Assembly: GCA_910586175.1 (NCBI GenBank) | Contig: CAJUIJ010000004.1 | Location: forward strand, 1,790 to 19,142 | Length of the DNA: 17,353 nt | Source: an uncultured Muribaculaceae bacterium | GTDB lineage: Bacteria > Bacteroidota > Bacteroidia > Bacteroidales > Muribaculaceae | Direction: 5' to 3' | Shown here: in pieces, positions 15,319 through 17,353 of the stretch | Layout: each line of letters begins with the position of its first letter | Position numbering within the stretch: position 1 is the first letter of the stretch | Program-made: the position numbers and the translations under genes | Notes under the pieces: model-generated | What the model was told of the DNA's origin: nothing | Database searches by the model: none | The model's input: only the letters and a program-made list of their open reading frames with translations

Positions 15319-17353
15319 ATGGCAACACCAATAAAAATAGAGGGCGCCAACGAGACGGCAGTAAAAACCTCCGTGAGCAGACCCTCAAAGATTTCAGGCG
15401 GCATGCGCGTCAAAGAGTTCCTCTACCTATGTCTTGAAAACTGGCTTTGGTTCGTGATTTCCATTGCAGTGTGCTTGGCATGTGCCTACGTCTATATAAA
15501 AAAATCACAGCCCACCTATAGGAAAACAGCCTCTATCCTTATCAAGATAGATGAAGGAGGACGCTCGGTGAAGGAAGGTTCGCTGATGTTTGCCGACTTA
15601 GGTATAGCCAGCAACAACTCGCACATCATGGACGAATACCAGATTATGCGTTCGCCCGATATGATCCGCGATGTTGTGAGGAAGCTCAACCTCAATATGA
15701 TGTACAGCACGGAAGGCAAGTTCCGCTCGATACCTCTGTATGGCAGCCAACTGCCTGTGCAGGTCACTATGCCGGATCTCGGCGATGAGGACTACGCTTC
15801 GTTCAAGCTCGACCTGAAAGGAAACGGAGAATACACCATCAGCGACATGGCACTTCGCGGCAAGGCATTGGAGCATTCACCCGTTGCAGGACGCATAGGC
15901 ACACCCGTGCGCACACCTATGGGCACCGTAAATGTGGCTCCCGGCCAGAGCTATAAAGGCAACGAGGAGATGCAAATCAATGTGACCCACAACACTGTGA
16001 AAGGTGCGGCAGCAGGAATAAGCGGAGGTCTGGGTGTGGAAGTTGATGAGCACTCCTTCAACATGCTCAACCTTTCGATGGTAGACTGGTCGCCCGAACG
16101 CGCTCAGGATATACTCAAGCAGCTTATAGCGAGCTACAGCGACCGCTGGATGCAGGAGAAACGTACACTTGCTGACAACACGAGCAAATTTATAGAAGAG
16201 CGCGTGCAGCTCCTCCACTCCGAGCTCGGCGACGTGGACAGCGACATATCTGAATTCAAGAGTGCAAACCTTGTGCCTGACATCAATGCCGCCGCATCAC
16301 TCGCCATGAGTCAGGCTTCGCAGTCGACTATGGTGCTAAAGGACCTTCGCAACCAGGAATATATGGCCAAATATATCCGAAACTACCTGCGCAACACCGA
16401 GAACACCAACAAACTTCTCCCCTCTGCCACCGGATTCTCGAGCAGTATGCTCTCCGGCCAGATAGGCCAATACAATGCAAAGATATTGGAGCGCAACAGC
16501 CTTGTGGCTCAAAGTAGCGCAAGCAACCCGCTCGTAAACCAGCTCGATCAGGAACTGTCTGCAATACGCGGTGCGCTTCTCGCCTCGCTCGACAACGAGC
16601 TCGTGGCACTGCACGAACAGATCAAGAGCACAGAAGGCATGTCAGGCACCGCCACTTCAAAGATAGCCTCCAATCCGCGTCAGGCCAAATACCTGCTTAG
16701 CGTGGAGCGTCAGCAGAAAGTGAAAGAGTCGCTCTATCTATACCTGCTTCAGAAGCGTGAGGAGAACCAACTTGACCAGGCATTCACTTCATACAACACC
16801 CGCATCGTACGTGAGCCCGACGGCAGCAACAGTCCCATCGCCCCCAACAAGGCAATGATATGGCTTGTCGGTTTTGTAATCGGTCTTGCAATCCCGGTGC
16901 TCTACCTGTTCCAGCGCGAGCTGAGCGTGCATGTGGTGCGTGGCCGTAAGGATATAGCAGACATGAAGATTCCATTGGCCGGAGAACTCCCCTTGCACAG
17001 CAAGAAACAGAAGCTCCCCAAATTCAGCGACAGCAAAAAGAAATCCACTCCGATCATGGCAGTCAAGGAGAACTGCCGTAACTCGATCAACGAGGCATTC
17101 CGTGTGCTGCGCACCAACCTGGAGTTCATGTTTGCCAACAACTCCACCTCACGTGTGGTGATGCTGACATCATCAAACCCCGGCAGTGGCAAGACATTCG
17201 TGACCTACAACCTGGCCAAGAGCTTCGCCATAAAGGGAAAGAAAGTGATAGTGCTTGACCTCGATATGCGCAAGGCTTCGCTCAGTCAATATGTAGAATC
17301 TCCTGAAACCGGAATCTCCGACTACCTGGCCAACCGCGTAAATGACATAACAT
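15319..17353 (+). CDS. wzc: Wzc-like chain-length regulator / BY-type tyrosine kinase (3' end cut)
   Basis: Inner-membrane protein that sets polymer length and drives export together with Wza. 678 residues are visible; the frame runs off the right edge. A cytoplasmic N-terminus is followed by TM1 at about 41-60 (NWLWFVISIAVCLACAYVYI) and the Wzz domain, starting YRKTASILIKIDEGGRSV. A long periplasmic helical region follows, with NTSKFIEERVQLLHSELGDV, and a GNVR-like region with REENQLDQAFTSYNTRIV before TM2 at about 512-533 (NKAMIWLVGFVIGLAIPVLY). The kinase domain then begins: SINEAFRVLRTNLEF, Walker A SSNPGSGKT with Lys625, and Walker A' VIVLDLDMRKAS with Asp647 and Asp649. The Walker B motif and Tyr-rich tail lie beyond the window. 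The start is the ATG at 15319, 2 bp after the wza-like stop. Confidence 0.95.
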   Translation, partial: MATPIKIEGANETAVKTSVSRPSKISGGMRVKEFLYLCLENWLWFVISIAVCLACAYVYIKKSQPTYRKTASILIKIDEGGRSVKEGSLMFADLGIASNNSHIMDEYQIMRSPDMIRDVVRKLNLNMMYSTEGKFRSIPLYGSQLPVQVTMPDLGDEDYASFKLDLKGNGEYTISDMALRGKALEHSPVAGRIGTPVRTPMGTVNVAPGQSYKGNEEMQINVTHNTVKGAAAGISGGLGVEVDEHSFNMLNLSMVDWSPERAQDILKQLIASYSDRWMQEKRTLADNTSKFIEERVQLLHSELGDVDSDISEFKSANLVPDINAAASLAMSQASQSTMVLKDLRNQEYMAKYIRNYLRNTENTNKLLPSATGFSSSMLSGQIGQYNAKILERNSLVAQSSASNPLVNQLDQELSAIRGALLASLDNELVALHEQIKSTEGMSGTATSKIASNPRQAKYLLSVERQQKVKESLYLYLLQKREENQLDQAFTSYNTRIVREPDGSNSPIAPNKAMIWLVGFVIGLAIPVLYLFQRELSVHVVRGRKDIADMKIPLAGELPLHSKKQKLPKFSDSKKKSTPIMAVKENCRNSINEAFRVLRTNLEFMFANNSTSRVVMLTSSNPGSGKTFVTYNLAKSFAIKGKKVIVLDLDMRKASLSQYVESPETGISDYLANRVNDIT

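Overview
The window looks like a chromosomal piece of a Bacteroidales genome, most plausibly a gut Muribaculaceae-like lineage; the family placement is an inference. Evidence for Bacteroidales: several intergenic spaces carry the Bacteroidetes promoter (-7 TAnnTTTG, with TTTG-like -33 boxes about 20 bp upstream), Shine-Dalgarno sites are absent, there is a very large secreted protein with a T9SS-like C-terminal tail, and a UpxY-type NusG paralogue leads a polysaccharide locus.

Layout. Bases 1-8437 are all on the minus strand: the 5' part of nhaA (cut by the left edge), a PrxQ/Bcp peroxiredoxin just upstream of it, a 1557-residue secreted multidomain adhesin-like protein with gingipain/haemagglutinin-style jelly-roll domains, and lepA (EF-4). 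Hairpins at 1580-1606 and 6566-6605 separate these units.

Bases 8438-11277 are the accessory part. They hold a gene-poor stretch of about 0.6 kb with possible decayed coding sequence, a plus-strand ORF6N protein with a phospholipase-D-like C-terminal half, a minus-strand outer-membrane beta-barrel protein, and the 3' remnant of a REP-associated (Y1/RAYT) transposase. That remnant stops next to the promoter of the following gene.

Bases 11278-13596 hold a maa-type sugar O-acetyltransferase (+) and an iron-sulfur class I fumarase (-), which converge on a strong bidirectional hairpin.

From 13761 to the right edge is the start of a capsule/exopolysaccharide locus on the plus strand: a near-consensus promoter, a UpxY-like antiterminator, a Wza-like outer-membrane export lipoprotein, and a Wzc-like chain-length regulator/tyrosine kinase cut by the window end just after its Walker A and A' motifs. 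The likely logic is that UpxY promotes elongation through the long operon while Wza and Wzc form the export machine; the glycosyltransferases would lie beyond the right edge.

I found no rRNA, tRNA, CRISPR array or intact insertion sequence. The best candidates for something new are the ORF6N-PLD gene with its two inverted repeats, the tandem 23-bp repeats in the maa leader, and the large gingipain-like adhesin.
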